Shown here: piece after piece, positions 41,594 through 52,069 of the stretch
Numbering within the stretch: position 1 is the first letter of the stretch
Layout: every line of letters begins with the position of its first letter
Source: Terrilactibacillus sp. S3-3
Lineage (GTDB): Bacteria > Bacillota > Bacilli > Bacillales > Sporolactobacillaceae
Reading direction: 5' to 3'
Length of the DNA stretch: 64,000 nucleotides
NCBI GenBank assembly: GCA_030437565.1
Contig: CP129291.1
Coordinates: forward strand, 248,001-312,000
Position numbers and translations under genes: made by a program
Notes under the pieces: model-generated
The model's database searches: none
The model's input: the letters and a program-made list of their open reading frames with translations, nothing else
Told to the model about the DNA's origin: nothing

Positions 41594-41968
41594 ATGAATG
41601 TTTCAAAGGATTTGATTGCCGCCTCCGCCACTCCCATGATATTAGCGATATTAAAGCAAGATGACAGTTATGGCTATTCCATTATTAAGAGAGTGAGAGA
41701 ACTTTCAGGGGGCGAAATGGTTTGGTCGGAAGGCATGCTGTATCCGGTCCTGCACCGCCTTGAAGAGCAGGAGCTGATTGAGTCTTATTGGAAGAAATCC
41801 GATACCGGACGGCGGCGGAAATATTACAAAATCAAAGAAGACGGACTGAAGGAATTGGACACGCAGAGAAAGCAATGGGAAATGGTTCATTCCGCACTTT
41901 TAAGAACCTGGAAAATTTTCAAAAGCGAAGGCACTGTTGGAGACTTTGGACTAACATCTTTTGGATGA
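41594..41968 (+). CDS. PadR-family transcriptional regulator
   Basis: Start ATG 41594 with AAGGAGGG; an upstream in-frame codon at 41501 has no ribosome binding site. Winged HTH: TPMILAILKQDDSYGYSIIK, RVRELSGGEMVWSEGMLYPV, LHRLEEQELIESYW, RRRKYYKIKEDGLKEL. Ends with a helix for dimerisation (KQWEMVHSALLRTWKIF); the last ~12 residues may be frameshifted. The next gene, a permease-prefix membrane protein 42 bp downstream, is the usual partner of such PadR genes. Confidence 0.88.
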   Translation: MNVSKDLIAASATPMILAILKQDDSYGYSIIKRVRELSGGEMVWSEGMLYPVLHRLEEQELIESYWKKSDTGRRRKYYKIKEDGLKELDTQRKQWEMVHSALLRTWKIFKSEGTVGDFGLTSFG

Positions 41969-42009
41969 ATCAGTCATATGTATTCGAATGATGGAGGAGG
42001 GTAACAGAT

Positions 42010-43363
42010 ATGTTTGACTTGGAACTGAATATCCGTTCTTGAACAATTATGTGCGGTCGCATGGAAACTTAAAAGAAACTGATATCCTTGAATTGGAAAA
42101 TCATTTGCGGGACGAAATCGAGGATTTAACGAAAGCCGGATTGACTCAGGATGAATCTTTTTTGATTGGAGTCAAACGATTGGGAAATGTCAGTGCGATT
42201 TCCGAGGAGTATTCAAAAGTAAATACTGAAAACCTTTGGAAGCAGCTGCTGAACGATCCTGAGAATTCCGCAGCCATTGGCCGAGATCGAAAAGAGATCG
42301 CGTGGGTGATCATTTTCTCGCTGATTGCAGGTACATTGATGGAAGTGCCGGAGCTGTTCGGCTTCAAACTGTTTAACCCGGCGGATCAGCTGCTTTATTT
42401 TAAAAATCTCGGTCCTTTTATTCTGCCTTTTGTTGCCGCTTTTTTTCTCATTAAACATCAATCAGGATGGAAAAGGGCTGCCGTCATCATCGGGATTTTT
42501 TGTTTGTCCGCCATTGTCATCAATTTATATCCGTCACGTTCTCCCAACACCACAGAATTGTTAACGGGTATTCACCTTCCAATTTTTTTGTGGCTGGTGA
42601 CAGGTGCTGCTTATTTGGGTACAGAGTGGAGAAAAAGTAGACGGCGAATGGATTTTATCCGTTTTACCGGTGAGGCGTTCATTTATGGTGTCTTAATTTT
42701 TTGCGGGATTATTGTATTGAGCCTGTTTACTTTAGCGATATTCAGCGCGATTCAAATTGATCTCAGTTCGTTTATTCAACAATACCTTGTTGTATATGGC
42801 GGCTCGGCCACTGCGATGATTGCCATCTGTTTGGCAGAGACCAAAAAAAAGCGTTGTTGAAAACTTTGCTCCCATTCTGGCAAAAATATTCAGCCCGCTT
42901 TTTTTGCTGACAATGATTGCTTTTTTAGCGGTTATGATTCTTTCAGGGAAGAGCCCGTTTATTGACAGAGAATTTTTAATTGGCTTCGATCTCATGCTCG
43001 TTTTGGTGCTTGGTTTGGTTCTCTATGGCATTTCCCAGAGATCCCCGCGGCAGGAACAAACTCTTTGATTATATGAATGTCGCTTTGATTCTTGCAGCGC
43101 TTGTGATCGATGGGATTGCATTGTGGGCCATCCTTGTCCGCTTGACATCGTTCGGTATTACTCCGAATAAAGTGGCCGCTTTGGGTGAGAATTTGATTTT
43201 GTTGGTTAATCTCGGTGGTCTCGCGTGGTTCTATTTTTGTCATCTTATCAGAAAGGCCGATTTTGAGAAACTGGAAAGATGGCAGACGTCTTATCTTTAT
43301 GTGTATTTCATGTGGATGGGCATTGTCGCCTTCTTATTCCCAATCATTTTTCATTTCAACTGA
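42010..43363 (+). CDS. Membrane protein with permease-prefix (HAAS-like) domain, frameshifted
   Basis: ATG 42010 with GGAGGAGG. N-terminal soluble helical domain: LKETDILELENHLRDEIEDL, GLTQDESFLIGVKRLGNVSA, the 'permease prefix domain 1' found behind PadR genes. Then ten or so membrane helices in pairs (IAWVIIFSLIAGTLMEVPEL; FILPFVAAFFLI; VIIGIFCLSAIVI; VALILAALVIDGIALWAILV). Breaks near 42040, 42850 (A run) and 43055. About 450 residues. Transport function unknown. Confidence 0.72.
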
Positions 43364-43399
43364 CTCTTTGCAATTAAAGTGAAAATGCTAAAAAAAGCT

Positions 43400-43427
43400 A
43401 GACATCCGGAGATGGGTGTTTTTTTAT
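43400..43427 (+). terminator. Rho-independent terminator
   Basis: GACATCC / GGGTGTT stem with a short loop and seven T, 37 bp after the membrane-protein stop. Confidence 0.65.
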
Positions 43428-43571
43428 GCCCCTGTCCGCCCTCTGAGCTTCACAAACGGTTTTTCCGCGGGATCGGTGAAACGGAAGGCTATGCTCATTT
43501 TGAAACAAAGGACTTGAATTCGAAATTCTGTATTCTAACCAAACAGCTTAATGAACCTTTTGTGAAAACGA

Positions 43572-43624
43572 TTGACCGAATCGGTTTATGAAGGTATACT
43601 TAGGGCGTAAACCGAATCGGTTTA
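43572..43624 (+). promoter_or_regulatory. tetR promoter with two palindromic operators
   Basis: TAAACCGAATCGGTTTA (43608-43624, perfect palindrome) and TTGACCGAATCGGTTTA (43572-43588) lie 36 bp apart. TTGACC of the first serves as -35 and TATACT (43595-43600) as -10 with a 17-bp spacer, so one operator covers -35 and the other the start region. Strong case for TetR autorepression. Confidence 0.85.
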
Positions 43625-43640
43625 TAGTGAGGTGATGATA

Positions 43641-44251
43641 GTGGATAAGTTTTTGAGCCTGCCTGCAGATAAACAAAATAAAATTGTGGATGCCGCGCTG
43701 GCGTCATTCGGCATGAATGGCTACAAGAAAACATCTGTCAGCGACATCGCGCAAGCCGCCGGTATTTCAAAAGCGATGGTGTTCCATTACTTCGGCACGA
43801 AAAAAGCGCTTTATCTTTATCTGATTGAGTTGTGCGGCGAGACTATTATGGAGGCCATCAATAAAAAGTTTGATAACAGTGTCACCGACTTCTTCGACAG
43901 GATCAAGCTTGCCGGTGATATTAAATTTGAGGTGATCGAGAAGCATCCGGCGATTCTTTCTTTCTTAAGAAGTGTCTATTATCGTGAAAATGATCAAGCC
44001 ATAAAGCCGGAGATCAAGGCTATCCTCAAATGAAAAATGGAAAATGTTTCAAGAAAAAAATTATCTTCGATGGCACGGACATTTCAAAATTCAAAGACAA
44101 TGTCGATCCGAAGCTGGTTGTGAAAATGCTGGTCTGGATGTCAGAAGGGTCTTTCATGCATTTTTCGGATGCGGAGGATCAGGATTTTAAAGCGAAGTAT
44201 AAAGAACTCATTGACTGTTTTGATCTGCTTAAAAAAGCTTTCTATAAATAA
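43641..44251 (+). CDS. TetR-family regulator, one frameshift
   Basis: GTG 43641 is 6 bp after AGGTGA; ATG 43635 overlaps that site. HTH: IVDAALASFGMNGYKKTSVS, DIAQAAGISKAMVFHYFGTK, KALYLYLIEL. Slip near 44030 (KAILK), then FDGTDISKFKDNVDPKLVVK, MLVWMSEGSFMHFSDAEDQD. About 203 residues. First gene of an operon with the ABC exporter 22 bp downstream; the ligand is probably a substrate of that exporter. Confidence 0.87.
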
Positions 44252-44272
44252 AAATCCGGGAGGGATGGACTC

Positions 44273-45160
44273 ATGAGCGTGATTGAAATGAGAAATCTCA
44301 CAAAAAGATATGGCAAGGCGAGGGGCATTGAGAATGTGAACCTGAATGTTGAACAAGGTGAGATTTTCGGATTTATCGGCCCGAACGGAGCGGGAAAATC
44401 GACGGCGATTCGAACGCTGCTTGGGCTGATCCGTCCGACAAGCGGCAGCGCGACCATCTTTGGAAAGAGCTGCATCGATCATCCCGAAGTCCGGAAAGAA
44501 CTGGGGTATCTGCCTTCGGAAGTTTTTTATTACGATAATATGAAAGTGATCGACCTGCTTAAATATTCGGCCAGCTTTTTTACAAAAAAGACTGCACGAA
44601 ACGGATCCATGAGTTGGCTGAAGTCATGGACCTTGACTTGAAAAAGAAAATCGACGATCTCTCATATGGAAAAAAAAAAAAAAGGTCGGCATTGTGCAGG
44701 GGCTGCTGCACGAGCCAAAGCTGATCATTCTTGATGAGCCGACCGGCGGGCTTGACCCGCTGATGCAGCAAAAATTCTTTGACCTCATCAGGCAGGAAAA
44801 TGAAAAGGGAGCGACGGTGCTGTTTTCTTCGCACATCCTTACTGAGGTGCAAAAAATGTGCGATCGGGTCGCTTTCATCAAAGAAGGCAAAATCATCAAG
44901 ATTGAAAAAATCAGCGCGCTGCAAGAGAACAACTACAAGAAGATCAGTCTTGAGGCCAAAGCGGCGATCAGCCGGGATGTTTTCAATATCGAAGGCGTAA
45001 GCAATTTGAAAGTGAAAGGCAATGCGGCGCGAACTTCATTTATAAAGGCGATGTCAATATGATTGTCGGCAAACTCGCCGAGATTGAACTCCGCAATCTA
45101 TCGATTGAAGAACCTGATCTTGAGGAAATTTTCCTGCACTACTATGAAAAGGAAGGGTGA
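44273..45160 (+). CDS. ABC-transporter ATP-binding protein, frameshifted
   Basis: ATG 44273 with GGGAGGG. Walker A FIGPNGAGKSTAIRTLLGLI, Q-loop region YLPSEVFYYDNMKV, signature region LSYGKKKKVGIVQGLLHEPK (altered by the A run at 44671), Walker B LIILDEPTGGLDPLMQQ, H-loop VLFSSHILTEVQKMCDRVAF, and the C-terminal LEEIFLHYYEKE. Breaks near 44590, 44675 and 45030. CcmA/DrrA-type ATPase, about 296 residues, driving the two permeases that follow. Confidence 0.88.
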
Positions 45161-45165
45161 GGGCG

Positions 45166-45971
45166 ATGAATATGTATTGGCACGAACTGAAGTCGCTGCG
45201 AAAATCGACGGCTATTTGGGCGATCGTCTTCATTGCGCTGGCTGCGCTCTTTCTTTCTATGTATCCGAATATCGTGAAAGATGCCAATGACTTTAAGAAA
45301 ATGCTGGGGGCCTACCCGGCACCGGTGCGGGCCCTGCTTGGGGTTAATCTTGATTATATGGCATCGATCCTGGGATTTTACTCGATGATTTTTTCTCTTT
45401 TATCACACTCTGCGGCGCGATCCAAGGGATGATTTTCGGCACCTCCGCGCTGTCGAAAGAATCGCGGGAACGGACGGCGGATTTTCTCCTTGTCAAACCG
45501 GTTTCGCGCGCCGCCGTTGTCACGGCAAAGCTTTTGGCGTCATTGACCATGATTCTGGTCATTGATGTTGTCTTTTATGCCGGATTATCCATCATGGCGC
45601 ATATCGTCGCTACGAAAAGTTATGATGAGAAAACGTTCTTCCTAATTAACTTAACATTGCTCTTTATCCAGTTGATTTTTTTCGCACTCGGTATGGCGGC
45701 TTCAGTGTTTTTCAGCAAGCTTAAGTCGGTCTTGCCGCTGTCACTCGGTGTCGTTCTCGGATTCTACCTGATCGGCGCACTGATTACGGGCAGCGGGACG
45801 GATGATGCGTTCCGTTATGTCTCGCCTTTTAATTACTTTAATACGGTCTATATCATCGAACATGCAAACTATGAGCTTTCTTATCTAATCACTTCTGCAA
45901 TCGTTGTTGCGGCCGCAATCATCGTCAGCTATGTGATGTATATCAGGAAGGATATCCGTGCCGTGAACTAA
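45166..45971 (+). CDS. ABC-2-type permease subunit, one frameshift
   Basis: ATG 45166, 5 bp after the ATPase stop, with GAGGGCG. Six membrane helices; SLRKSTAIWAIVFIALAALF at the N-terminus, then after a slip near 45400 MIFGTSALSKESRERTADFL, LVKPVSRAAVVTAKLLASLT and KLKSVLPLSLGVVLGFYLIG. The E-S-R-E-R-T-A-x-F-L cytoplasmic motif recurs in the next gene (EERDKTAEFLMVKPVSRTAV), so the two permeases are paralogous and likely form a heterodimer. Confidence 0.85.
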
Positions 45972-46005
45972 CGGGCTCCGGGATTCCTCAACGGGAGGGT
46001 TGAGT

Positions 46006-46801
46006 ATGAATATTTTCTTTAGGGAACTGAAGGCGAACCGTACGGCTTTGATCATTTGGAGTGTATGTATGTTCCTCGGTGTTTTGAGCGGCATGAGCAA
46101 GTATAAGACGTATTCCTCAGGCGGAGCCGCAAGCGCTGCTTTAAACGAATTGCCGCATTCAATCAGAGCGTTGTTTGGCATGGGTTCGTTTAATGTGACG
46201 GTCATGAGCGGTTTCTTCGCTTTCCTGTTTACTTATATTGTGCTGGCGGCAGCCATTCATGCCGTACTGCTGGGAAGCGGGATTATCGCAAAAGAAGAGC
46301 GCGACAAAACAGCGGAGTTCTTGATGGTTAAGCCGGTTTCACGGACAGCCGTTATTACAGCCAAGTTTTTCGCAGCGCTGGTGAACATCGTTATCCTCAA
46401 CATTGTGACGTTGCTTTCTTCGCTCTATTTAGTCGCTTATTTTAACAATGGAAAAGATATATCAACTGAAATCGTGGTCTTTCTTGTGACGATGTTCATC
46501 GTCCAGTTAATTTTTCTGGCGCTTGGCGCATGTCTTTCGGCAGTGATGAAAAAGCCGAAAGCTTCTGGAACGCTGTCTATTTCGATACTGTTCGGTTCAT
46601 ATGTGATTGCCAAAGTTACCGATTTGGCCGATCATCTAAACGGCCTGAATATCCTGTCGCCGTTTAAATACTTCAGCTACCAGGATATTGTGGGTGGAGA
46701 CGGCCTAAGCATCGTCGTTGTCATCCTTGCTGCTGCTGCTTGCTGCCGCTTTTGCCGTTTCAACCTATGTCTTTTATCAAAAGCGGGATCTGAACGTTTG
46801 A
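46006..46801 (+). CDS. ABC-2-type permease subunit, frameshift at end
   Basis: ATG 46006 with GGGAGGG. Paralogue of the preceding gene: FFRELKANRTALIIWSVCMF, FAFLFTYIVLAAAIHAVLLG, KEERDKTAEFLMVKPVSRTA, LGACLSAVMKKPKASGTLSI. Near 46738 a slip in a GCT repeat sends the given frame on to 47061; the proper end is AAFAVSTYVFYQKRDLNV, stop at 46801. About 265 residues. A terminator follows at 46858. Confidence 0.85.
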
Positions 46802-46857
46802 CAGCCCGGCACTTGAAACGGTTTGCCGTATATATATGTAACGTGCATTCGAATATA

Positions 46858-46886
46858 AGGACGCCCAAAAACCGGGCGCCCTTTTT
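46858..46886 (+). terminator. Rho-independent terminator
   Basis: AGGACGCCC / GGGCGCCCT stem, 7-nt loop AAAAACC, then TTTTTG. 57 bp after the permease stop; ends the tetR-ABC operon. Confidence 0.8.
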
Positions 46887-47062
46887 GCGTATTTTGAGAT
46901 TCAGCTTACCCGTCGGATCATGTGAGGCAGGCATGGCTAACTTACACCTGAACTTAATCAAAAAGGCAGTTTCATTTTGTTGGCAAGTTTTAGAGCCAGC
47001 CGGACACTTTTTCTGTTTAACATCGCCTGCAGTTGCGTACAATCTGATTTTTCTCAGCTAAT

Positions 47063-48343
47063 TTAGCATCCTGTTTTTTTTTTTTTTTGTAATTTGGCTT
47101 TTTTGGCGTTCGCCAGCGGATAATAGCTTTCCCATCTCCGTACCATCTCTTCCAAAGTACAGCCGCTGATCGGGACGAGAGGGGGCTGAAGCGTGATTTT
47201 AGAAATGGCGTTGTCCAGCGGCACTAAAGACGGTGTCTCACTCTCTTTGTAAATATGATCTAAATGATTCTTGTCCAAGAATTGAATAAAGCGGTCAAAA
47301 TTCTGTCCATGAACTTTGGTCACTTCCTGGAAGTCACATTTCTCAACTAAATCCATGATATTCGTCTTTTTAGTAAGATCCTTGGCCATAATATGTGTCA
47401 AATGATGATACTCAATCAATTCTCTCATCCGAGCATCTTTGGCAATGATAATACTAGGTGTACCGCTAAGGACGGCGGCAATATTGCCATGTAATCTGGC
47501 CCCAAAACTTAAATCGGCCTGACGCAGGAAGTCCAGCAAGTGGGTACATTTAAAAAGAAGCGGACGCGATTGTTCATGTATACCGGATCCGACATCCTGC
47601 CGGGATAACTGCTGCCGGACTTCGGGATCGACGGCGAACCGGTATAAACAAGGACCATTTCCGAAAGCCATTGAGGGATAAAAAAATAATGATTTGGCAG
47701 CTCTTCCATGCTTCTTGTAATAAAATCAAGGACATGTTTAGGCGAAAGACGTGATGAATTGACGCAGACCAGCGATTCAGGTGTTATATTTGTTTCACGT
47801 ACATTTAGCTTTCTTCCAAATGTATACATCGAAGGGCAGCCGATGACAGTATGGTCGACGCCTTCGCGAAATCCCAGCTTAGAAAGATAGGAGGAAGTGA
47901 TTTCTCCACGAACACCTATGATAGAAGACTTTTCTAAGACAGCGCGAACAAACGCTTTGACGTCCTCATCAAAAGCGAAACCCCTATCCAGATTTGGTTC
48001 ATAAGGGGCACGCAAGCCGACACCAATGATAATAAGGGATCTTTTTTTTTTTTTTTATAAACTGAGTCAGTTTGCGCATTTCCGGCACAAAATCGCTGCG
48101 GAAAGCATCAGCCAAGGGTAAAACAAAACAATCATAGCGTTCGTTAATCTCGTCCGCATTTTCGGGATTATTTTCATAATAATTTGGGGTGAGCGTCGTC
48201 CCTTCTGTCATTAAAGTACGAAATACGCCGTACGCATACACCAAATTTCCAACGTTTCCACCGATAGAGTTTTTGGTAATCATATGTGAGGGATCGAAAT
48301 TGTCAAGCGGGGAAATACCGGTTCGTATTAAAATGTTTTGCAT
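47063..48343 (-). CDS. Polysaccharide pyruvyl transferase family protein, frameshifted
   Basis: WcaK/CsaB-type GT-B fold. ATG 48343; SIGGNVGNLVYAYGVFRTLM (N-terminal Gly-rich), ADEINERYDCFVLPLADAF, then after a 14-base T run near 48050 IIGVGLRAPYEPN, VLEKSSIIGVRGEITSSYLS, SPESLVCVN-type strand, and the conserved SFGARLHGNIAAVLSGTPSI. Breaks near 48045 and 47580-47650, and an A-run-rich tail (KLQKKKKTGC). About 427 residues. Adds pyruvate ketals to cell-surface glycans; acceptor unknown. Confidence 0.8.
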
Positions 48344-48607
48344 AATAATAAAAATTCAAAACTCCCTTCAGTCATATACTAAGATGTCCGATGCAGAGCG
48401 GCCATTATCAATAAAATCATTTGGATTGATTTCCATAGCTATCATAAAAGTGAAAGATGAAAATTAGATTAAAATTTCCTCATTTTATCACAACTCGGCA
48501 GAAGGCTCTCCCTTCAAGCGGGGGGTCTTGTCTTGATAAGTGGGAGTCGTTCAAGAGTATATGTTAAAATGGGCATAGGCAGGAAATAATAAGAAGAAGG
48601 TGAAGAC

Positions 48608-49035
48608 ATGTTATATTCAAAGGTTCTCGTATTGTATGATGGCTCTGATCTGTCGAAGAAAGCGCTGCAGACAGCGGCAGAAATTGCAAAATTGGAAAAA
48701 AAAACACCGTTATTGATGTACTAACCGTTGTGACGGCACCGGTCAATGATCTGATTGTTGGCGATTTATATACGAAAGTTTGTGAATCGACATACAAATA
48801 TGGGGAAGATATCATCAGTAAAGCGAAAGAGGTTCTCAAAGATTTACCGAATAGAACGCATGCTTACGTAAAAGAAGGCCAGGTTCTGCGGACGATCTTG
48901 GAACAAATCAATGAAAATGATTACGATCTTGTTGTCATCGGCAGCCGCGGATTAAGCGGGTTCAAAGAATTCCTGGGAAGCGTCAGCCATAGCGTTGTTC
49001 AACATTCGTCTGTTCCTGTGCTGGTTATCAAGTAA
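48608..49035 (+). CDS. Universal stress protein (UspA family), one frameshift
   Basis: ATG 48608 with AAGAAGGTG. YSKVLVLYDGSDLSKKALQT, A-run slip near 48700, then TVIDVLTVVTAPVNDLIVGD and the nucleotide-binding end YDLVVIGSRGLSGFKEFLGS, VSHSVVQHSSVPVLVIK (G-x2-G-x9-G-(S/T) ATP motif). About 142 residues. Monocistronic, followed by a terminator. Confidence 0.88.
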
Positions 49036-49163
49036 ATACCGCAAGAGCAGTTTTAAATTTAGGAGCGGGAGACAAGTCATTCTTGCCGGACGGGCAAGCT
49101 GCTGGCTCTAAATGGCGATAAATGGGCGGGTACCCGTTAAACATTATAAATACAATTGCTGGT

Positions 49164-49210
49164 GTCTGCCTTAGGGGCTTTTAAAAACCTTTTTAAGGCA
49201 GACGTTTTTT
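49164..49210 (+). terminator. Rho-independent terminator
   Basis: GTCTGCCTTA / TAAGGCAGAC perfect 10-bp stem extended by inner AAAA/TTTT pairing, then GTTTTTT. Ends the usp transcript. Confidence 0.85.
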
Positions 49211-49241
49211 GATTTTAAAAGGCCCCAGTACAGTCTTTATC

Positions 49242-49466
49242 ATGTCGTATATTTTGACCATGCTGGCAGCCATCAAGATTTTGAAGACTTTTACTTCTGG
49301 CTGGTGGATGGCGCTTATTTCATTGACAGTCAGCGGATGTATTTTGCTTTTCAGCGGCTGGGCGATACTTTACCCGGTTCTTTTGGCGGCCGCCGGCGGG
49401 ATCTATCTTTGGAAGAGAGATTGGACGGTCAGAGATAAAAAGGATGAAGAGCGTCATCATGGGTAG
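49242..49466 (+). CDS. Possible small membrane protein
   Basis: Open frame MSYILTMLAAIKILKTFTSG with two or three hydrophobic helices and a charged end (RDKKDEERHHG). No ribosome binding site stands out at ATG 49242, and the frame also opens at TTG 49209 inside the terminator. Could be genuine or a remnant. Confidence 0.35.
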   Translation: MSYILTMLAAIKILKTFTSGWWMALISLTVSGCILLFSGWAILYPVLLAAAGGIYLWKRDWTVRDKKDEERHHG

Positions 49467-49569
49467 ACTGCCGTGATGGCGTTTTTTTTTTTTAAAAACT
49501 GTTGCGGCGGGCAGGTTAAGTTTTGAATTTAACAGGTGAGGCTTCCGATTCGACGTATGTCCTTTACTA

Positions 49570-49606
49570 AAAAACAAGCATCCACGTTTTCTTTCGGATG
49601 CTTGTC
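49570..49606 (-). terminator. Rho-independent terminator
   Basis: ACAAGCATCC / GGATGCTTGT perfect 10-bp stem with a five-A run on its left, i.e. U run for reverse transcripts; 20 bp beyond the stop of the small gene at 49627. Confidence 0.8.
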
Positions 49607-49626
49607 TTCGTGCTGTCAGGCCTGCG

Positions 49627-49782
49627 TTATTCGTCCTTTGGTTTTTTGCTGACGTATTCATCGGGAATACCATCATCATCGATGCTGTGATTTTTAAATT
49701 GGGCCAGCCGCCCATTGCGATATTCTCCGCTATTTCCTCTTGTTTTGAACTGGCGATTAAACCTCTTTGGTTTGCTGACCAT
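49627..49782 (-). CDS. Small hydrophilic protein, 51 residues
   Basis: ATG 49782 with AAAGGAG 9 bp upstream and a terminator right behind: a complete small transcription unit. Sequence MVSKPKRFNRQFKTRGNSGE, YRNGRLAQFKNHSIDDDGIP, DEYVSKKPKDE: basic first half, acidic end, no hydrophobic part. No family recognised. Too short for most automatic calls but well supported by signals. Confidence 0.65.
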   Translation of the reverse strand: MVSKPKRFNRQFKTRGNSGEYRNGRLAQFKNHSIDDDGIPDEYVSKKPKDE

Positions 49783-50060
49783 GGCTATACTCCTTTAAAA
49801 TATCGTTATTTATGATCGTTCGTTTTATTTTGAGCCATGTTTCTGAATTTATTCGGTTTTTTAGAAAGGTAATCAGCAGGGAAAAGCGAAAAATCCGTCA
49901 TTACGAATGGAGCCAAAAGGTTTAAGATTTTTTGTGATTTGGCGAAGAACACCGTGACTTTGTCAGGAATGCATTCGCTAAGGGATAAAAAATTGATTTC
50001 TTGTATACGATACGTGCAAAAGTTTGGCACATCGGCTTTCTAAATAAGTTAGGGCGACTT

Positions 50061-50405
50061 TTAACGGTTTTCCGATCTGCTTCCATTGAGCTTTCCATTG
50101 ATAGCTCCAATTAGTCCGCCGAAAAAGGCAGTCATGATGATCATCAAAAAGGCCCCGGCCAAAGACAATTCAATGGTGTAAATCAAAGAAGGAATAAAGA
50201 TTAACAGTGCAATTAAAATGCCTTTGAGGACATCGTTGATTTTCCAATGTGTCGCAGCTATGAAAAAGCCGACAATCACCCAATCGAGAAACTGGGAGAA
50301 AACGGTATCCCAGCGAACTTTTTGGGCCGCGAGCGGTACAATATTAATGATTCCGGCAACGACTCCAAGGACGATTCCGAAAATGATTTGGCGAGCTTTA
50401 ATCAT
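50061..50405 (-). CDS. Membrane protein, 114 residues
   Basis: Start ATG 50405 (MIKARQIIFGIVLGVVAGII) with GAGGGTG upstream. Four hydrophobic segments, one long (VLKGILIALLIFIPSLIYTI), and a Gly-rich last helix FFGGLIGAINGKLNG, seen in small Bacillales membrane proteins of unknown role. Confidence 0.65.
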   Translation of the reverse strand: MIKARQIIFGIVLGVVAGIINIVPLAAQKVRWDTVFSQFLDWVIVGFFIAATHWKINDVLKGILIALLIFIPSLIYTIELSLAGAFLMIIMTAFFGGLIGAINGKLNGSRSENR

Positions 50406-50561
50406 GATACACCCTCTTTTCCTTTTTCTGTCCTGCACTATCTATTATTATACTAAAAATCTCCAATTTCAGGAGGATAAACAGCACAGTGACAGCCGAC
50501 TTGTTCATTTTATTCTGTTCGGCCGGTGTGCATCTGCTCGGCAGCAAATAAATGGCAGAGC

Positions 50562-51212
50562 CTACAGATCCTTTTTTGCATAAATTTTCAAAGAAATGAC
50601 CATGGAAATAAAACCAATGAGCAGCGCAACAAGAGAACAAATGGCTCCTTCAGTGTTTGGCGAAAGAGAAAACGGGACAGTGGAACCGATGCGCTGCGAC
50701 TGAAACCAACGTATAAGGGACGGGGAGACAAACGGCAAAAAAAATAATAAAAAAGAAGATGAACCTTGTTTTGTCGTACCCGAATTTAAATTGAACCGGG
50801 ATTAGGATGCCGAAAGATAGGCTGAGAATTAAAAATGTGACACCAACCGTATACATGGTTAATCTCCCCATGATCGCTTGAAAGATAGATGAAGTGACGA
50901 TCTGAATGATAACAATGCCAATGAACGCGACAAGGAGAAAAAGATATTTTGCTTTAACGAAAGCGCCGCGCGTGTACGGTGTCGCACAAAGCAGCGCGGC
51001 TCCTTTAGAATCATCTTCAACTTTAGATATTTGACTGACTGAACAAAATATATTCTACACATCAGCGCGATGATAAAGAAGAGGATAGAACCGCCGCCTT
51101 CGATCCTCATTTTTGAAGCAAGATAAACGGGAGCGGCCGCGGTAAAAATAGTCAAAAAGAGCAAATATTTCTTGATAAGTATCAGATCTTTTTTGACAAG
51201 ATTAATGAGCAT
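50562..51212 (-). CDS. ABC-2-type permease of a YtrA-like operon, frameshifted
   Basis: ATG 51212 overlaps the ATPase end. MLINLVKKDLILIKKYLLFL starts the first of six helices, then GSILFFIIALMCRIYFVQSV; after a slip near 51010 GAFVKAKYLFLLVAFIGIVI, MGRLTMYTVGVTFLILSLSF, and after another near 50690 SLVALLIGFISMVISLKIYA, stop TAG at 50562. ABC2_membrane_5-like, about 216 residues. Third gene of the gntR-ATPase-permease operon. Confidence 0.75.
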
Positions 51213-52069
51213 ATTTGTCGCCTCCAATGTAAGCCAGCATAATGTCCTCGATCGTCGGCCGTTCAATCACAGCACCGGGGAGAAGCCGGCGCACGTCCAT
51301 TTTTTGATCGGTGATGCCTTCAAAGCCGTACCGCGATTGGCGCAAGGTTAAAAAGAGTTTGCGTGTTTCTTCATTTATATATTGATTATCTCCTTTGACC
51401 CGCGCATGGGTGTCGAGCAGCTCATCCTTTTCTTTATCAAATAAAATTTTTCCGTCATCAATTAAGATCAGCATATCGGCAATTTTATCTAGATCGGAGG
51501 TGATATGAGTCGAGAAGAAGACACTCTTCCGTCTTCGTTCATAAAATCGAGGAGAATATCCATCAATTCACTGCGAATCAATGGATCGAGTCCGCTTGTC
51601 GGCTCGTCCATAATCAGCAGATCGGCATGATGGGAAAGGGCCAAAGCGATCGCGTACTTCATCCGCATCCCTTTTGACAGGTCGGCAATTTTTTGGTTCA
51701 ACTTTAAATCAAACCGTTCGATGTAGGTTAAAAAAACAGCTTCGTCCCAATTGGTATAAGCAGGAGCGATCACGCTTTTCATTTCTTTTAGTGTCATTTC
51801 TTCATAAAAATAGCCTTCATCCAAGACGAAACCGATCCGGTTTTTCGCTTCCCTCTCACTTGCAACCATGTCTTTGCCTGAGAATTTAATGCTTCCGGAG
51901 TCTTTTAAAATGAGGCCAAGGATCGCTTTGATCGTTGTTGTTTTTCCGGAGCCGTTAATACCAATGAAGCCGGTAATGCAGCCCGCTTTTAATGAAAAAG
52001 TGACATGGTCCAGCTTAAAATGATCGAATGTCTGTTCAAATTGTTGACTTCTAAAATAGGGGTCATCAT
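51202..52069 (-). CDS. ABC-transporter ATP-binding protein, frameshifted
   Basis: ATG 52069 overlaps the regulator stop. MMTPILEVNNLN, slip near 52035, FDHFKLDHVTFSLKAGCITG, Walker A FIGINGSGKTTTIKAILGLI, signature IADLSKGMRMKYAIALALSH, Walker B LLIMDEPTSGLDPLIRSELM, then a slip near 51510 with the H-loop FFSTHITSDLDKIADMLILI. About 289 residues with a C-terminal domain ending RPTIEDIMLAYIGGDKYAH, as in YtrB-type ATPases. Confidence 0.85.

Noticed and set aside
43379..43591. 70-residue open frame before tetR
   Set aside because: Covers a terminator at one end and the TetR operators at the other; no domain.
46677..47061. Extended C-terminus of the second ABC permease and a reverse frame at its end
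   Set aside because: Caused by a slip in a GCT repeat at 46738; the other frame gives the expected last helix and stop at 46801, followed by a terminator.
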